This document shows, piece after piece, positions 1-7,970 of a stretch of DNA of 37,191 nucleotides. The notes beneath the pieces were generated by a model. It was not told the origin of the DNA, did no database searches, and saw only the letters and a program-made list of their open reading frames with translations. The DNA is from Actinomycetes bacterium (GTDB lineage: Bacteria; Actinomycetota; Acidimicrobiia; Acidimicrobiales; RAAP-2), in the NCBI GenBank assembly GCA_021794995.1, contig JAJYPY010000010.1, positions 1-37,191 on the forward strand. The letters run 5' to 3'. A program made the position numbers and the translations under genes. Position 1 is the first letter of the stretch, and each line of letters begins with the position of its first letter.

Positions 1-4
1 GTCC

Positions 5-60
5 GGGACCGAGGGCGGGGCCGAGGGCGGGACCGGGGGCGGGGCCGAGGGCGGGGCCGA
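5..60. repeat. 12-bp GC-rich tandem repeat
   Basis: There are about 4.7 copies of the 12-base unit GGG(A/G)CCG(A/G)GGGC in perfect register. Read on the minus strand it would give a Pro/Ala/Ser or Arg/Pro string, so it could be a linker of a gene running off the left edge. I see no start or domain to support that. The rest of 1-157 holds nothing I recognise. Confidence 0.8.
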
Positions 61-157
61 CCCTCGAGACCGAACGGAGGACCCCGCACTGCTCCCGCCG
101 GCGACATCGCCACGAGCCCTTCGGTGACAGAGGAAGTGCCGGGCGTGCCCGGCATCG

Positions 158-1450
158 CTACGGGCCTGCGCTTGGAGGCTTGACCACTCGCGTTCGCGCT
201 GGCCCCGGCGTTGTCGGCGGCGGAGACCCTCGTCTCGGCACCTGCCCGAGGCGTCGGCGGCGGGGTTTGGCGTGCGCCTCTGCGAGTTGGTCGTAGGACT
301 TCGGGGGAAGCCACTGCCACTTCCCCGGCCCCCCTGACAGCTGCCAGCCTGTACGGGTCTTCATCCGATGGTGGACCTGGCAAAGCCGGCAGAGGTTCGC
401 AAGTGCGGTCGGACCATCCCAGGAATAGTCGAGGCCGAAGTGATCGGTCTCCAACCGCTCGGTCGTCCCGCAGCCTGGCACCACGCAGTAGGTGTCACGG
501 AGAAGCAGCGCTCGCTCGACACGTGCGGGCACATCGCGGGTGGCAGAGGTGACCGTGGTGATGTCGACACCGTCTTGTACCAGGATCGTGAAGAGACCCT
601 TCCCCAACAGCTCTCGCGCCGTCGCCACCGAGACTGGGCCGATACCTGCGATTTCACAGCACTCTCCGTCGGCGACCTCGCCACGGACCAATGCGGCAGC
701 GTCGACTCGCACGAGTACCTCGGGACGGCCGCCGCCTGCGCCGGACGGCGTTGCGTTGACCAGCGCGACCAAGGCATCTGCGCGGAGGCGTGCCAGGGGC
801 TCCGGTGCGCCCGCCGCGGTGGCACGCGAGAAGAGGTGCCGCGTCTCGCGCTCCAGTGCGCCGAGAAGGGCAGCCCCATCGCTCGGACCGAAGAAGGCGT
901 CGACTCGGAGCCCTCCGCCATCTGGGACCCAGGTCCTGCAGTAGCGGCGCCGGTGGAGCTGACGTTCGGAGAGGACCACCTCGGCTTCACTTCGCCGGGC
1001 GCGGAGCACGCGGGCCACTTCGGCCTTGAGCTCGCTCACCGATGCCGCCTTTGCGAGCTCGACGAGGCCTTCGGCTGCGGGAGGGTCCTCGGCTGCAAGC
1101 GGAGACAGGACGGCGGCTTGGTCGAAGGAGAGGTCTCCGCTCGAGAAGGCAGCGTCGAGCACGGGAGCACATGCGAGGCCCGCGGTCACCTCGAGCTTCC
1201 GCCTCGCCGCGGAGCGGTGGGTACCGGAGACCGCGGCAAGCAGGGTGGTCGCCTCGATCCCTGCCGCCTGGGCATAGCGCGCAGCACCGGCACCGACAAG
1301 CTTCTCCAGCGACCCGAGCGCCGTCGCCATCTCGTGGGCAGCCGGCGGCGCGACCTCCCCTGGAGCAGCCGCCACGAGTGCAGCACGCACGAGGGCGGTC
1401 GCCTGGCGCAGCTGTGCGAGCGGTCTGGCCACGTCGTGGGTCCGGCTCAT
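158..1450 (-). CDS. DUF222 / HNH endonuclease domain protein (13E12-type)
   Basis: This belongs to the actinobacterial 13E12/DUF222 family with a C-terminal HNH nuclease fold. The helical DUF222 region takes up most of the N-terminal two thirds. The HNH part shows CVVPGCG, then ETDH, then NLCRLCQVHHRMKT: four metal-site cysteines plus the DH and HH pair. The tail is Pro/Arg-rich and probably disordered. I chose ATG at 1450 (MSRTHDV) because the 48 residues upstream, back to 1594, look like untranslated GC-rich sequence. Such genes are often multicopy, and their function is unproven (DNA nicking or mobile-element relics are suggested). There is no obvious operon partner. The family call is firm; the biological role is unknown. 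Confidence 0.85.
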   Translation of the reverse strand: MSRTHDVARPLAQLRQATALVRAALVAAAPGEVAPPAAHEMATALGSLEKLVGAGAARYAQAAGIEATTLLAAVSGTHRSAARRKLEVTAGLACAPVLDAAFSSGDLSFDQAAVLSPLAAEDPPAAEGLVELAKAASVSELKAEVARVLRARRSEAEVVLSERQLHRRRYCRTWVPDGGGLRVDAFFGPSDGAALLGALERETRHLFSRATAAGAPEPLARLRADALVALVNATPSGAGGGRPEVLVRVDAAALVRGEVADGECCEIAGIGPVSVATARELLGKGLFTILVQDGVDITTVTSATRDVPARVERALLLRDTYCVVPGCGTTERLETDHFGLDYSWDGPTALANLCRLCQVHHRMKTRTGWQLSGGPGKWQWLPPKSYDQLAEAHAKPRRRRLGQVPRRGSPPPTTPGPARTRVVKPPSAGP

Positions 1451-1840
1451 ATGCAGAACGGTCGCGACCGGGGCCGATCGTGCGCGCCGGACGTACGGTA
1501 CGATCCGATACGGCGAGACCCGCTGGCGAAGGGGGGCCGTGAGAGCACACCTGACGTCACCGCCGAAGACGCTCAGGCGGTGCCGGACGACCATGCGTCG
1601 CCGTGGACCCGAGCACCTCCTCCGACCGTTCCTGCCGATGGCGTCACCTCACTGCGGTGCTCGAGGGCACCTTCCTCCTCGTCGTGGTCGCGGCGCGAGC
1701 CGGAGGTCGTCGGACCCGCGGGCGTGTCTCGGCGGCCTTCCGATCGGGATGCTCGACGCCGCGGGCGACACCGGCAGCTCACGGCTTGCGCGCGGACGTG
1801 CCGATGCTCGCGACGAGGTCCAACACTCGAACGGAGAACC
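1451..1840. other. Divergent intergenic region
   Basis: About 390 bases separate the HNH gene and the ParB-like gene. At 1490-1520 there is a less GC-rich patch with GTACGGTAC and TATCGG/TACCGT-like -10 candidates on the minus strand, a plausible promoter for the HNH gene. The rest shows no convincing gene on either strand. Confidence 0.4.
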
Positions 1841-2272
1841 ATGGCCAAGCATGACAAGCACACGCAAGCTCGAGCACCTCGTGAGCACTGGAAGGAAGAG
1901 CCGGACGATCACGACTACCCGGCGGCGGAGAGCTATCTCAGCCTCCTGCTGGGTGAAGTGGACGTCAGGCGGCTCGTTGAGGCGCTTCAGGGAGCCTCGA
2001 TCGTTCACCGCAAAGCAAAGGACCTGCTGCGAGCCAGCCGGCTACCGCTCCTCGACGCCGACGACCCGCACGTTGCCATCGATCTCGCAAAGGTGAGAAG
2101 CGGCAAACGCCTGTCGCCCGTGCTGATCGTGAGAGGCACACTGGCCAACGACGTGGCGATGACGGTGGCAGACGGCTACCACCGCATCTGCGCGAGCTAC
2201 CACCTCGACGAAGACGCGGACATCCCGATTCGGATCGTGGGTCCGCCCGCGCGCGCCGCGTCGCGACGGTGA
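1841..2272 (+). CDS. ParB-like nuclease-fold small protein
   Basis: A 143-residue protein starts at ATG 1841 behind a GGAG Shine-Dalgarno sequence (ACGGAGAACC). Residues about 70-135 resemble the N-terminal ParB/sulfiredoxin-like fold: a basic 'KVRSGKRLSPVLIV' strand, then 'VADGYHRICAS', which parallels the G-x-H-R motif of ParB-like proteins. The N-terminal 30 residues are charged and probably flexible. There is no HTH or dimer domain, so it is not a segregation ParB. It stands alone between the divergent HNH gene and a methyltransferase. It could be a conserved stand-alone ParB-like domain of unknown role. The open frame is convincing; the function is not assigned. Confidence 0.65.
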   Translation: MAKHDKHTQARAPREHWKEEPDDHDYPAAESYLSLLLGEVDVRRLVEALQGASIVHRKAKDLLRASRLPLLDADDPHVAIDLAKVRSGKRLSPVLIVRGTLANDVAMTVADGYHRICASYHLDEDADIPIRIVGPPARAASRR

Positions 2273-2323
2273 CGTCCACCGCCCCAGAAGGTTCGGCCCG
2301 GACGAGCCCCCCGAAGACACCGC

Positions 2324-2329
2324 TACGGT
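2324..2329 (+). promoter_or_regulatory. -10 box of a probable leaderless promoter
   Basis: TACGGT matches the actinobacterial TANNNT -10 box and ends 6 bases before ATG 2336. Transcription should therefore begin at or near the start codon. No Shine-Dalgarno sequence is visible. No clear -35 box. Confidence 0.45.
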
Positions 2330-2335
2330 GGCCCG

Positions 2336-2938
2336 ATGGAACGTGAGGACTGGGATCACCGGTATGAAGGCGACGAGCTCGTCTGGAAGGAGGAGCCCAA
2401 CAGGTTCCTCGTGGAGGCGACCGCAGACCTCGAACCCGGGACGGCCGTCGACGTCGCGTGCGGAGAGGGACGCAATGCCATCTGGCTCGCCGAGCGCGGA
2501 TGGCACGCGACCGGCGTGGACTTCTCCCCGGTCGCGCTGGCAAAGGCACGCCGCCTGGCCGAGAGCCGTGGCGTCGCGGTGGACTGGGTCGAGGCAGATC
2601 TTCGTACGTGGTCGGCGCCGACCTCGTACGACCTTGCCGCGATCTTCTACCTTCAGCTTCCGGCGGCGGAGCGGCGCTCCGTCTACCGCGCGACGGCGGA
2701 CGCCGTTGCGCCCGGCGGACACCTCCTCGTGGTCGGACACGACCTCGAGAACCTGACGGCCGGCGTCGGAGGGCCGCAGTCTCCCGACGTCCTATTCACC
2801 GCAGCCGACGTCGTCGCCGACCTCGAGGGGTCCGGGCTGACCGTCGAACGGGCTGAGCAGGTGCGCCGGCCTGTGGAGCACGAGGACGGCAGCGCTGTTG
2901 CCCTCGACGTGCTCGTGCGCGCCGTCCGGCCGCGCTGA
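2336..2938 (+). CDS. Class I SAM-dependent methyltransferase
   Basis: A 200-residue Rossmann-type methyltransferase of the TehB/thiopurine-methyltransferase-like group. Motif I is 'VDVACGEGRNA' (about residues 38-48), followed by the acidic end of strand 2 in 'ATGVDFSPVAL' and the motif 'VEADLRTW'. The N-terminal 'WDHRYEGDELVW' is typical of this group. There is no membrane segment. The ATG at 2336 is favoured by the -10 box 6 bases upstream. It is convergent with the xanthine dehydrogenase operon. The substrate cannot be read from sequence; a small-molecule thiol, tellurite or halide-type acceptor is typical of the relatives. The length is normal for the family. Confidence 0.88.
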   Translation: MEREDWDHRYEGDELVWKEEPNRFLVEATADLEPGTAVDVACGEGRNAIWLAERGWHATGVDFSPVALAKARRLAESRGVAVDWVEADLRTWSAPTSYDLAAIFYLQLPAAERRSVYRATADAVAPGGHLLVVGHDLENLTAGVGGPQSPDVLFTAADVVADLEGSGLTVERAEQVRRPVEHEDGSAVALDVLVRAVRPR

Positions 2939-2969
2939 GCGCATCTGCGCGTCATGTAGGCCCACAACC

Positions 2970-2984
2970 GGCCCGCTGCGGGCC
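2970..2984. terminator. GC hairpin between convergent genes
   Basis: A perfect inverted repeat, GGCCCGCTGCGGGCC, lies 31 bases after the methyltransferase stop and 69 bases beyond the xanthine dehydrogenase stop. There is no T-run, so it would be at best a weak or bidirectional terminator. Confidence 0.35.
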
Positions 2985-3005
2985 TCCTGTCGGGCTGCTC
3001 AGCGC

Positions 3006-3033
3006 GGCGCGCGGCGTGTGGCGCGCGGCGTGT
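3006..3033. repeat. Two perfect 14-bp tandem copies
   Basis: GGCGCGCGGCGTGT occurs twice in direct tandem, followed by decayed copies to about 3045. It lies in the convergent intergenic gap just past the end of the xanthine dehydrogenase gene. No function is evident. Confidence 0.7.
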
Positions 3034-3052
3034 GGCGTCTGGCGTCGCGACC

Positions 3053-5338
3053 TCAGCTCCCAGTGCTGCGTGCGATGTCTTCGGGGTGCACCGGCACACG
3101 GGTCAACGACAGCCCCGTGGCGTTCCTGATCGCAGCCATGACCGCCGGACCAGACGAGATGGCCGGCGGCTCCCCGACGCCTTTGGCGCCGTAAGGAGCA
3201 CCGGGCTCGGGCTCTTCGACGAGCGTCGCGACGACCTCGGGCATGTCGAGCACGGTCGGAAGCAGGTAGTCGGTGAACGACGGGTTCCGCACCCGTCCCT
3301 CGGACACGACGATCTCCTCCATCACGGCGAGACCGACGCCCTGCGCGACTCCTCCCTCGATCTGTCCGATCACCTGCACGGGGTGCAAGGCGCGTCCGAC
3401 GTCCTGGCCCGTCGCGATCTGCACCACGCGGACGAGCCCCAGGTCGGGGTCGAGATCAACGACCGCACGGTGGGCCGCGAACATGAACGAGAGGTGGGCA
3501 TCGCCCTGACCCATGGCGTCGAGCGCCTTGGTCGGCGCGTGGTGGTACTCCTCCTCGGTCTCGACGTGCCCGTGCGCCAGCAGCTCGCCAACCGACACGT
3601 GGACGCCCTCAGCGTCGTCTCCAACGTCGGTCACTGTGTCCACGCGCACGACCATCCCGTTCTCGAATCGGCAGCACGCGACCGGGCACTCCCACATCTC
3701 GGCAGCGCGCGTGATGAGCTCTCGACGCACGACTGCGCACGCACGTTGGAGTGCACCGCCACTCATCCAGGTCTGGCGAGAGGCGCTCGAGGAACCTGCC
3801 GAGCCAACGTCCACCGTGTTCGCCGGGGCGAGCACGACGCGGGTCACTCCGAGCTCCTCGCGCACGATCTGCTGGGCGAGGGTCACGAAACCCTGACCCA
3901 CCTCCGCCGTCGCCACGGTCACCGTCGCGACCGGCGCCGCATCGAGGTCGAGCCCGGCCTCGATCCGAAGTCGCGCGGTGGCGTAGTCGTCGAAGCCCTC
4001 CGAGTACGCGACGTTCTTGACACTGACCGCGAAGCCGACGCCCCGCCGCACGTGCGCGGCATCGGCGGTGGCGCCCGCCCCTCCGGGGCGGGCGAGCATC
4101 GGATCGTCGGGCCCGAGTGGTGCAGGGAGGGGATGCGCGGCCGCCGCGCGGATGACCTCGCGCACCGGGACCGCCCCGGTGAGGACCTGGCCGGTGACGA
4201 GGCGGTCGAAGCGCTCGAGCGCGTTGCGCAGCCGCAGGTCGACCGGATCCATCGACAGCGCGACAGCGAGCTTGTCCATCTGTGCCTCGTGCCCGAAGCA
4301 GGCCTGCACCGCGCCGAAGCCGCGCATCGCGCCGCACGGAGGATTGTTGGTGCGCACCGCGTAGCCGTCGATGACGGCGTTGGGCACGCGGTACGGCCCG
4401 GGGGCGAAGCACGCCGCATTCGAGATCACCGCACGCGACGAGGAAAGGTACGCGCCGCCGTCGAGGACGATGCGGGCTTCCACCTTCACGAGGTCACCGT
4501 CTCGCGTGGCGTGGTGGCGATACCACATCCGCGCGGGATGGCGGTGCACGTGGCCGAAGAACGACTCGTCACGCGAGTAGACCATCTTCACCGGGCGGCC
4601 CGTGCGCAGTGCAAGCATGCACAAGTGGATCTGCAGGCTCACGTCCTCCCTGCCCCCGAACGCGCCGCCGACCCCGGACAGGTACAGCCGCACGCGGTCG
4701 GCGGGCAGCCCCAGGCTCGCCGCGATCTGGTCGCGGTCGACATGGAGCCACTGGGTCGCGACGTACAGATCGACGCCGCCGTCCTCTGCAGGGACGGCGA
4801 GCCCTGACTCGAGCCCCAGGAACGCCTGGTCCTGCATGCCCACCTCGTACGTCCCCTCCACCACGACATCGCCGTGCGCGTGCGGGTCGCCGTGCCGGAT
4901 CGCGACGTGGCGAAAGAGGTTCCCCTCAGGATGGATCGGCGGTGCCGTCAGTGCCTCTTCGGGATCCACGAGGGGGGCGATCGGCTCGTAGTCGACCGCG
5001 ATCGCAAGCGCAGCCGCACGGGCGGTCTCGGGATGGTCGGCGGCGACCGCTGCGACCGGCTCTCCGTGGTAGCGGACCACGTCGTCGGCGAACACCGGCT
5101 GGTCGGGATCTTCGAGCCCGAAGGTGGGCCGACCGGGGACGTCGGATGCGGTGAGCACCGCACGTACGCCGGGGATCGCGAGCGCCGGCGAGGGATCGAT
5201 CGCGCGAATGCGCGCGGCGACGTGGGGGCTGCGCAGCGTCTTGCCCCACAGCATCGCGTCCATCCACAAGTCCGAGGAGAACGCGAACTCGCCCCGCACC
5301 TTCTGCACGCCGTCAGGCCGGCTAGGGCTGTCGCCCAC
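3053..5338 (-). CDS. Xanthine dehydrogenase, molybdopterin-binding subunit
   Basis: The large Mo subunit (761 residues) of a three-subunit xanthine dehydrogenase, oxidising hypoxanthine/xanthine towards urate. It starts with the usual 'VGDSPSRPDG' segment, then carries 'VGGAFGGRED' (molybdopterin contact), 'AMRGFGAVQ' (active-site arginine loop), 'AEVGQGF' and the C-terminal 'KGVGEPPA' with the catalytic glutamate. GTG 5338 is chosen because it begins at the conserved N-terminus and has AGAGGTG 8 bases upstream; GTG 5350 is an alternative. It is the last gene of the FAD, 2Fe-2S, Mo order, with 49 bases after the 2Fe-2S stop. 'AMRGFG' replaces the more usual 'AFRGFG', so a related N-heterocycle substrate is possible. 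Confidence 0.92.
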   Translation of the reverse strand: MGDSPSRPDGVQKVRGEFAFSSDLWMDAMLWGKTLRSPHVAARIRAIDPSPALAIPGVRAVLTASDVPGRPTFGLEDPDQPVFADDVVRYHGEPVAAVAADHPETARAAALAIAVDYEPIAPLVDPEEALTAPPIHPEGNLFRHVAIRHGDPHAHGDVVVEGTYEVGMQDQAFLGLESGLAVPAEDGGVDLYVATQWLHVDRDQIAASLGLPADRVRLYLSGVGGAFGGREDVSLQIHLCMLALRTGRPVKMVYSRDESFFGHVHRHPARMWYRHHATRDGDLVKVEARIVLDGGAYLSSSRAVISNAACFAPGPYRVPNAVIDGYAVRTNNPPCGAMRGFGAVQACFGHEAQMDKLAVALSMDPVDLRLRNALERFDRLVTGQVLTGAVPVREVIRAAAAHPLPAPLGPDDPMLARPGGAGATADAAHVRRGVGFAVSVKNVAYSEGFDDYATARLRIEAGLDLDAAPVATVTVATAEVGQGFVTLAQQIVREELGVTRVVLAPANTVDVGSAGSSSASRQTWMSGGALQRACAVVRRELITRAAEMWECPVACCRFENGMVVRVDTVTDVGDDAEGVHVSVGELLAHGHVETEEEYHHAPTKALDAMGQGDAHLSFMFAAHRAVVDLDPDLGLVRVVQIATGQDVGRALHPVQVIGQIEGGVAQGVGLAVMEEIVVSEGRVRNPSFTDYLLPTVLDMPEVVATLVEEPEPGAPYGAKGVGEPPAISSGPAVMAAIRNATGLSLTRVPVHPEDIARSTGS

Positions 5339-5387
5339 CCGGTCCCGCACCTCTCCGCCGGTGACACGTTGCGAGACTCCCGTCGCG

Positions 5388-5939
5388 CTACTCGCGGGCA
5401 CCCGACGCCCTCCACTGCTGCACGCGACGGACCGCCTCGAGGATCCTCCCGTAGCCCGTGCACCTGCACAGGTTTCCCGAGAGCGCCTCACGCACCTCGA
5501 GATCGCCGGCGGCGGGGCGACGCCGGAGCACGTCGTGCACTGCAACGACGAACCCCGGCGTGCAGAATCCGCACTGCACCGCGCCCGACTCGACGAACGC
5601 ACGCTGAATGTCGGCCACCTCGCCGGACGCCGTCAGTCCTTCGACCGTCTCGATCCGGCTCCCGACCGCGTCCACTGCGAGCACGAGGCATGCGCACACG
5701 ACGACGCCGTCGAGCAGCACGGAGCACGATCCACACTCACCCTGCTCGCAGGCGTTCTTGGCACCGGAGAGACCGAGGCGCTCCCGGAGCACGAACAGCA
5801 GCGTCTCGCCGAGCCACGCGCCGTCCACCTCCCGCATGGTCCCGTTCACGTCGAGCTCGTACCGGTCGGAGACCACCACCCCGACGCCGAGCGCCGCATC
5901 GGCCCGCTCAGGCACGTCAGCAGGCACGTCAGCAGGCAC
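5388..5939 (-). CDS. Xanthine dehydrogenase, 2Fe-2S subunit
   Basis: The small electron-transfer subunit with two 2Fe-2S clusters. The plant-type cluster is 'ACEQGECGSC' plus the cysteines of 'VVVCAC'; the second is in 'QCGFCTPGF' and 'NLCRCTGYGRI'. It passes electrons from the Mo centre to the FAD subunit. The start is uncertain. GTG 5939 has GAGAGGTG 8 bases upstream and overlaps the FAD gene by 11 bases. GTG codons at 5927, 5915 and 5879 are also in frame, because a 12-base repeat carries a GTG in each copy. With GTG 5939 it is 183 residues, slightly longer than the usual 150-170, which hints that a downstream start may be used. Confidence 0.9.
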   Translation of the reverse strand: MPADVPADVPERADAALGVGVVVSDRYELDVNGTMREVDGAWLGETLLFVLRERLGLSGAKNACEQGECGSCSVLLDGVVVCACLVLAVDAVGSRIETVEGLTASGEVADIQRAFVESGAVQCGFCTPGFVVAVHDVLRRRPAAGDLEVREALSGNLCRCTGYGRILEAVRRVQQWRASGARE

Positions 5940-5940
5940 G
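5908..5940 (-). repeat. 12-bp repeat carrying stop and start codons
   Basis: On the minus strand the unit CGTGCCTGCTGA occurs twice, followed by a partial CGTGCCTGA. The FAD gene ends at the TGA of the first copy, and each copy offers an in-frame GTG for the 2Fe-2S gene. Confidence 0.75.
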
Positions 5941-6786
5941 CCGCACGCACCTCTCGAGCGCTCGGCGGGCGATGACCTGCACCGCGTGGCGGCGATACTC
6001 CGCGGTGCTGCGATGGTCGGTGATCGGCGCGCACGCCGAGGCGACGAGCTCGCCGAAGCGTGCGGCTCCCGCCTCGCCCACGCTGAGCGCGTCCCAGTCG
6101 ATCGCCTCGCGGGCATGGGCTTCGGCATCACGGGCGCGCAGGGGCACCGGGGCGACGGAGCCGAGTCCCACGCGCACCTCGCGCGACTCGACGTCGACGA
6201 CGACTGCCACGGACGCGATCGCGATCACCATCGCATTGCGGGTGCCCACCTTCAAGAATTCCTGCGGGCCGGGACGCCGGTCGATCACGACGTCGACCAG
6301 GACCTCGTCCGGCGCGATCCCCGTCCGCTTGACCCCGGTCACGAGCTCGCTCAGCGACACCGTCCTCTCCCCGGTGGGCCCGCGCAACCTCATTCGAGCA
6401 TCGAGCGCAACGAGCAGGGGCAGCGTGTCGCCCGCAGGGCTCGCGGTGGCGACGTTCCCCCCGAGCGTCCCCGCGTTGCGGATCTGGGGCGACCCGACGG
6501 TCCGGGCCGCGGCCGCGAGCCCCGGAAACGCGGTGGCGAGCGGCTCACCACCCATGTCCGCGTAGGTCGTGCAGGCGCCGATGACCGCCTGTGACGGCGT
6601 CATCTCGATCCGGCGCAGCTCTGCGACCCGGCGCAGCGCCACGACGGCCGGGGGCCGGCGCATGCCGAAGTTCACCTCGACGCAGAAGTCGGTGCCGCCG
6701 GCGAGGAGCTGGGCGCCCGGCGTGGCGGCAAGCGCCGCCACCGCCTCGTCCACCGTGCCCGGTTGGGCGACCAGCGCTCCCCGCAC
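5929..6786 (-). CDS. Xanthine dehydrogenase, FAD-binding subunit
   Basis: The medium subunit (285 residues), which hands electrons from the 2Fe-2S clusters to NAD+ or another acceptor. The FAD pyrophosphate loop 'LLAGGTDF' and the second FAD motif 'TLGGNVATASPAGD' are both intact, and the CODH-type C-terminal domain follows. GTG 6786 is preferred: it begins a normal N-terminus and lies 7 bases after a -10 box. The in-frame TTG at 6822 is the first half of the -35 box TTGACA, so it is not a likely start. First gene of the three-subunit operon; it overlaps the 2Fe-2S gene. Confidence 0.9.
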   Translation of the reverse strand: MRGALVAQPGTVDEAVAALAATPGAQLLAGGTDFCVEVNFGMRRPPAVVALRRVAELRRIEMTPSQAVIGACTTYADMGGEPLATAFPGLAAAARTVGSPQIRNAGTLGGNVATASPAGDTLPLLVALDARMRLRGPTGERTVSLSELVTGVKRTGIAPDEVLVDVVIDRRPGPQEFLKVGTRNAMVIAIASVAVVVDVESREVRVGLGSVAPVPLRARDAEAHAREAIDWDALSVGEAGAARFGELVASACAPITDHRSTAEYRRHAVQVIARRALERCVRRAC

Positions 6787-6793
6787 GGTGGCG

Positions 6794-6822
6794 ATCTTGG
6801 CCGACTCTGAACAGAGTGTCAA
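6794..6822 (-). promoter_or_regulatory. Promoter of the xanthine dehydrogenase operon
   Basis: TTGACA (6822-6817), a 17-base spacer, then CAAGAT (6799-6794), ending 7 bases before GTG 6786. This predicts a leaderless transcript. The promoter sits just downstream of the preceding deaminase gene's stop. Confidence 0.6.
6804..6817. promoter_or_regulatory. Palindromic operator candidate in the promoter spacer
   Basis: ACTCTG-AA-CAGAGT is a perfect 6+2+6 palindrome lying entirely between the -35 and -10 boxes of the xanthine dehydrogenase promoter. A dimeric repressor bound here would block polymerase. The regulator is unknown; the product of 10476-11093 is a candidate. Confidence 0.5.
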
Positions 6823-6851
6823 TCAGCCGGAGCCGAGTTGAATGTTTTGTC

Positions 6852-7895
6852 TTACCGCGTCGGCGCGGAATGCGACGGCGCGGCGGCACTCACATAGTCG
6901 TCCACCGCCCGGAGGTAGCCGTCGCGCCGCGCCGGGGCCAGCCAGGACGCCAGGAACGCGTTCTTGGCGAGCACGGCCAACTCGGCGCGCGTCAGGTGCG
7001 CCTCATCGGCGACCGCGGCGAAATTGTCGGCGATGTACCCCCCGAAGTAGGCGGGATCGTCGGAGTTGAGCGTCACGAGGACGTCCCGTGCCATCAGCTC
7101 CGTGACGGCGTCGGCCATGAGCGTGCCGTAGAGGCGCAGGTTGGACAGGGGGCACGCCGTGAGGCCGAGCCTGCGCCGGGCGATCTCCCCGGTCAGCCGG
7201 TCGTCCGAGAGGCACTCGATGCCGTGATCGATGCGCTCCACGCCGATCACGTCGAGGCACTCCCACAGGTGCGCGACGGATGTCTCCTGACGCGGATCGC
7301 AGTGCATCGTCACCCGGAACCCCGCGCCACGGGCGCGCTCGAAGACTCCCGCGAACTTCGACGGCGGGTTCCCCCGTTCGTCGGAATCGAGCCCGATGCC
7401 GAGGATCCACCCCCGGTCGCGGTACGGGAGGGACTCGGCGAGCGTCGCGTGCGCCGAGTCGAGGCTCTCGTCGCGCAGCAGGCACATCACCAATGCGCTA
7501 TCGGGGCCGCCACGCGCGAGGGCGTCCTGTTGGGCGCGGTGGATCCCCGACACGACGGTGCCGAAGGGCACGCCCCTCGAGGTGTGGGCCTGGGGGTCGA
7601 AGAACATCTCCGCGTACACGACGCCCTGGCGCCTCGCCGTCTCGAGGTAGGCGGTCGTGAGCTCGTAGAAGTCGTCTTCGTCCTGGAGACCCTGCATCGC
7701 GGCGTAGTAGCGGGCCAGGAAGTCAGAGAGGCCGGCGAACGCCGCGGGCCTCTCGCCGAGGCCGACGCTCGCAGGGTCGTTCCCGTGGCGCGCCACCATC
7801 GAGCGGGCCATCTCTGCTTCGAGCGTGCCCTCGAGGTGCACGTGCAGCTCGCACTTTGGCAACCCGAGGACAAAATCGCTGGCGGCGTCCAACAT
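6852..7895 (-). CDS. Adenosine/adenine deaminase family protein
   Basis: An amidohydrolase-fold purine deaminase of about 347 residues. Zn ligands are visible: 'ELHVHLEGT' (HxH), 'MHCD' (His), and 'NSDDPAYFGGY' (Asp pair). 'RIDHGIECL' holds the His before the catalytic Asp. The segments 'FFDPQAHTSRG' and 'SDDPAYFGGY' place it nearer the bacterial adenine deaminases (PA0148 type) than true adenosine deaminases. The catalytic glutamate of the usual HAGE motif is absent: the motif reads HCDP, with a Glu three residues later in 'RQETS'. ATG 7895 follows AAGGGGG; an upstream frame reaches 7943 only by running through the -35 box. Adenine to hypoxanthine would feed the adjacent dehydrogenase, but the altered motif makes the substrate uncertain. 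Confidence 0.8.
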   Translation of the reverse strand: MLDAASDFVLGLPKCELHVHLEGTLEAEMARSMVARHGNDPASVGLGERPAAFAGLSDFLARYYAAMQGLQDEDDFYELTTAYLETARRQGVVYAEMFFDPQAHTSRGVPFGTVVSGIHRAQQDALARGGPDSALVMCLLRDESLDSAHATLAESLPYRDRGWILGIGLDSDERGNPPSKFAGVFERARGAGFRVTMHCDPRQETSVAHLWECLDVIGVERIDHGIECLSDDRLTGEIARRRLGLTACPLSNLRLYGTLMADAVTELMARDVLVTLNSDDPAYFGGYIADNFAAVADEAHLTRAELAVLAKNAFLASWLAPARRDGYLRAVDDYVSAAAPSHSAPTR

Positions 7896-7914
7896 TCCCC
7901 CTTCGAACCCACCC

Positions 7915-7943
7915 ACTGTGTCGCTCCACGGGGCCGGCGTCAA
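7915..7943 (-). promoter_or_regulatory. Promoter of the deaminase gene
   Basis: TTGACG (7943-7938), a 17-base spacer, and CACAGT (7920-7915). Transcription would begin near 7908, leaving about a dozen bases with AAGGGGG as a Shine-Dalgarno sequence before ATG 7895. Confidence 0.5.
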
Positions 7944-7970
7944 TCACAGCCGGCGAGACGCCCGACGCGC

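Noticed and set aside
61-157. Minus-strand gene starting here and running off the left edge through the repeat
   Set aside because: An ATG exists, but translation gives only an Arg/Pro string, with no promoter or domain.
368-1840. Plus-strand open frame running into the ParB-like gene
   Set aside because: It lies opposite the HNH gene and has no recognisable protein features; the ParB-like gene has its own ATG and ribosome-binding site at 1841.
2970-2984. Strong rho-independent terminator
   Set aside because: The hairpin has no T-run, so only a weak terminator can be claimed.
6787-6822. TTG 6822 as start of the FAD subunit
   Set aside because: The TTG is the start of a TTGACA -35 box with a -10 box 17 bases later; GTG 6786 begins the conserved protein.
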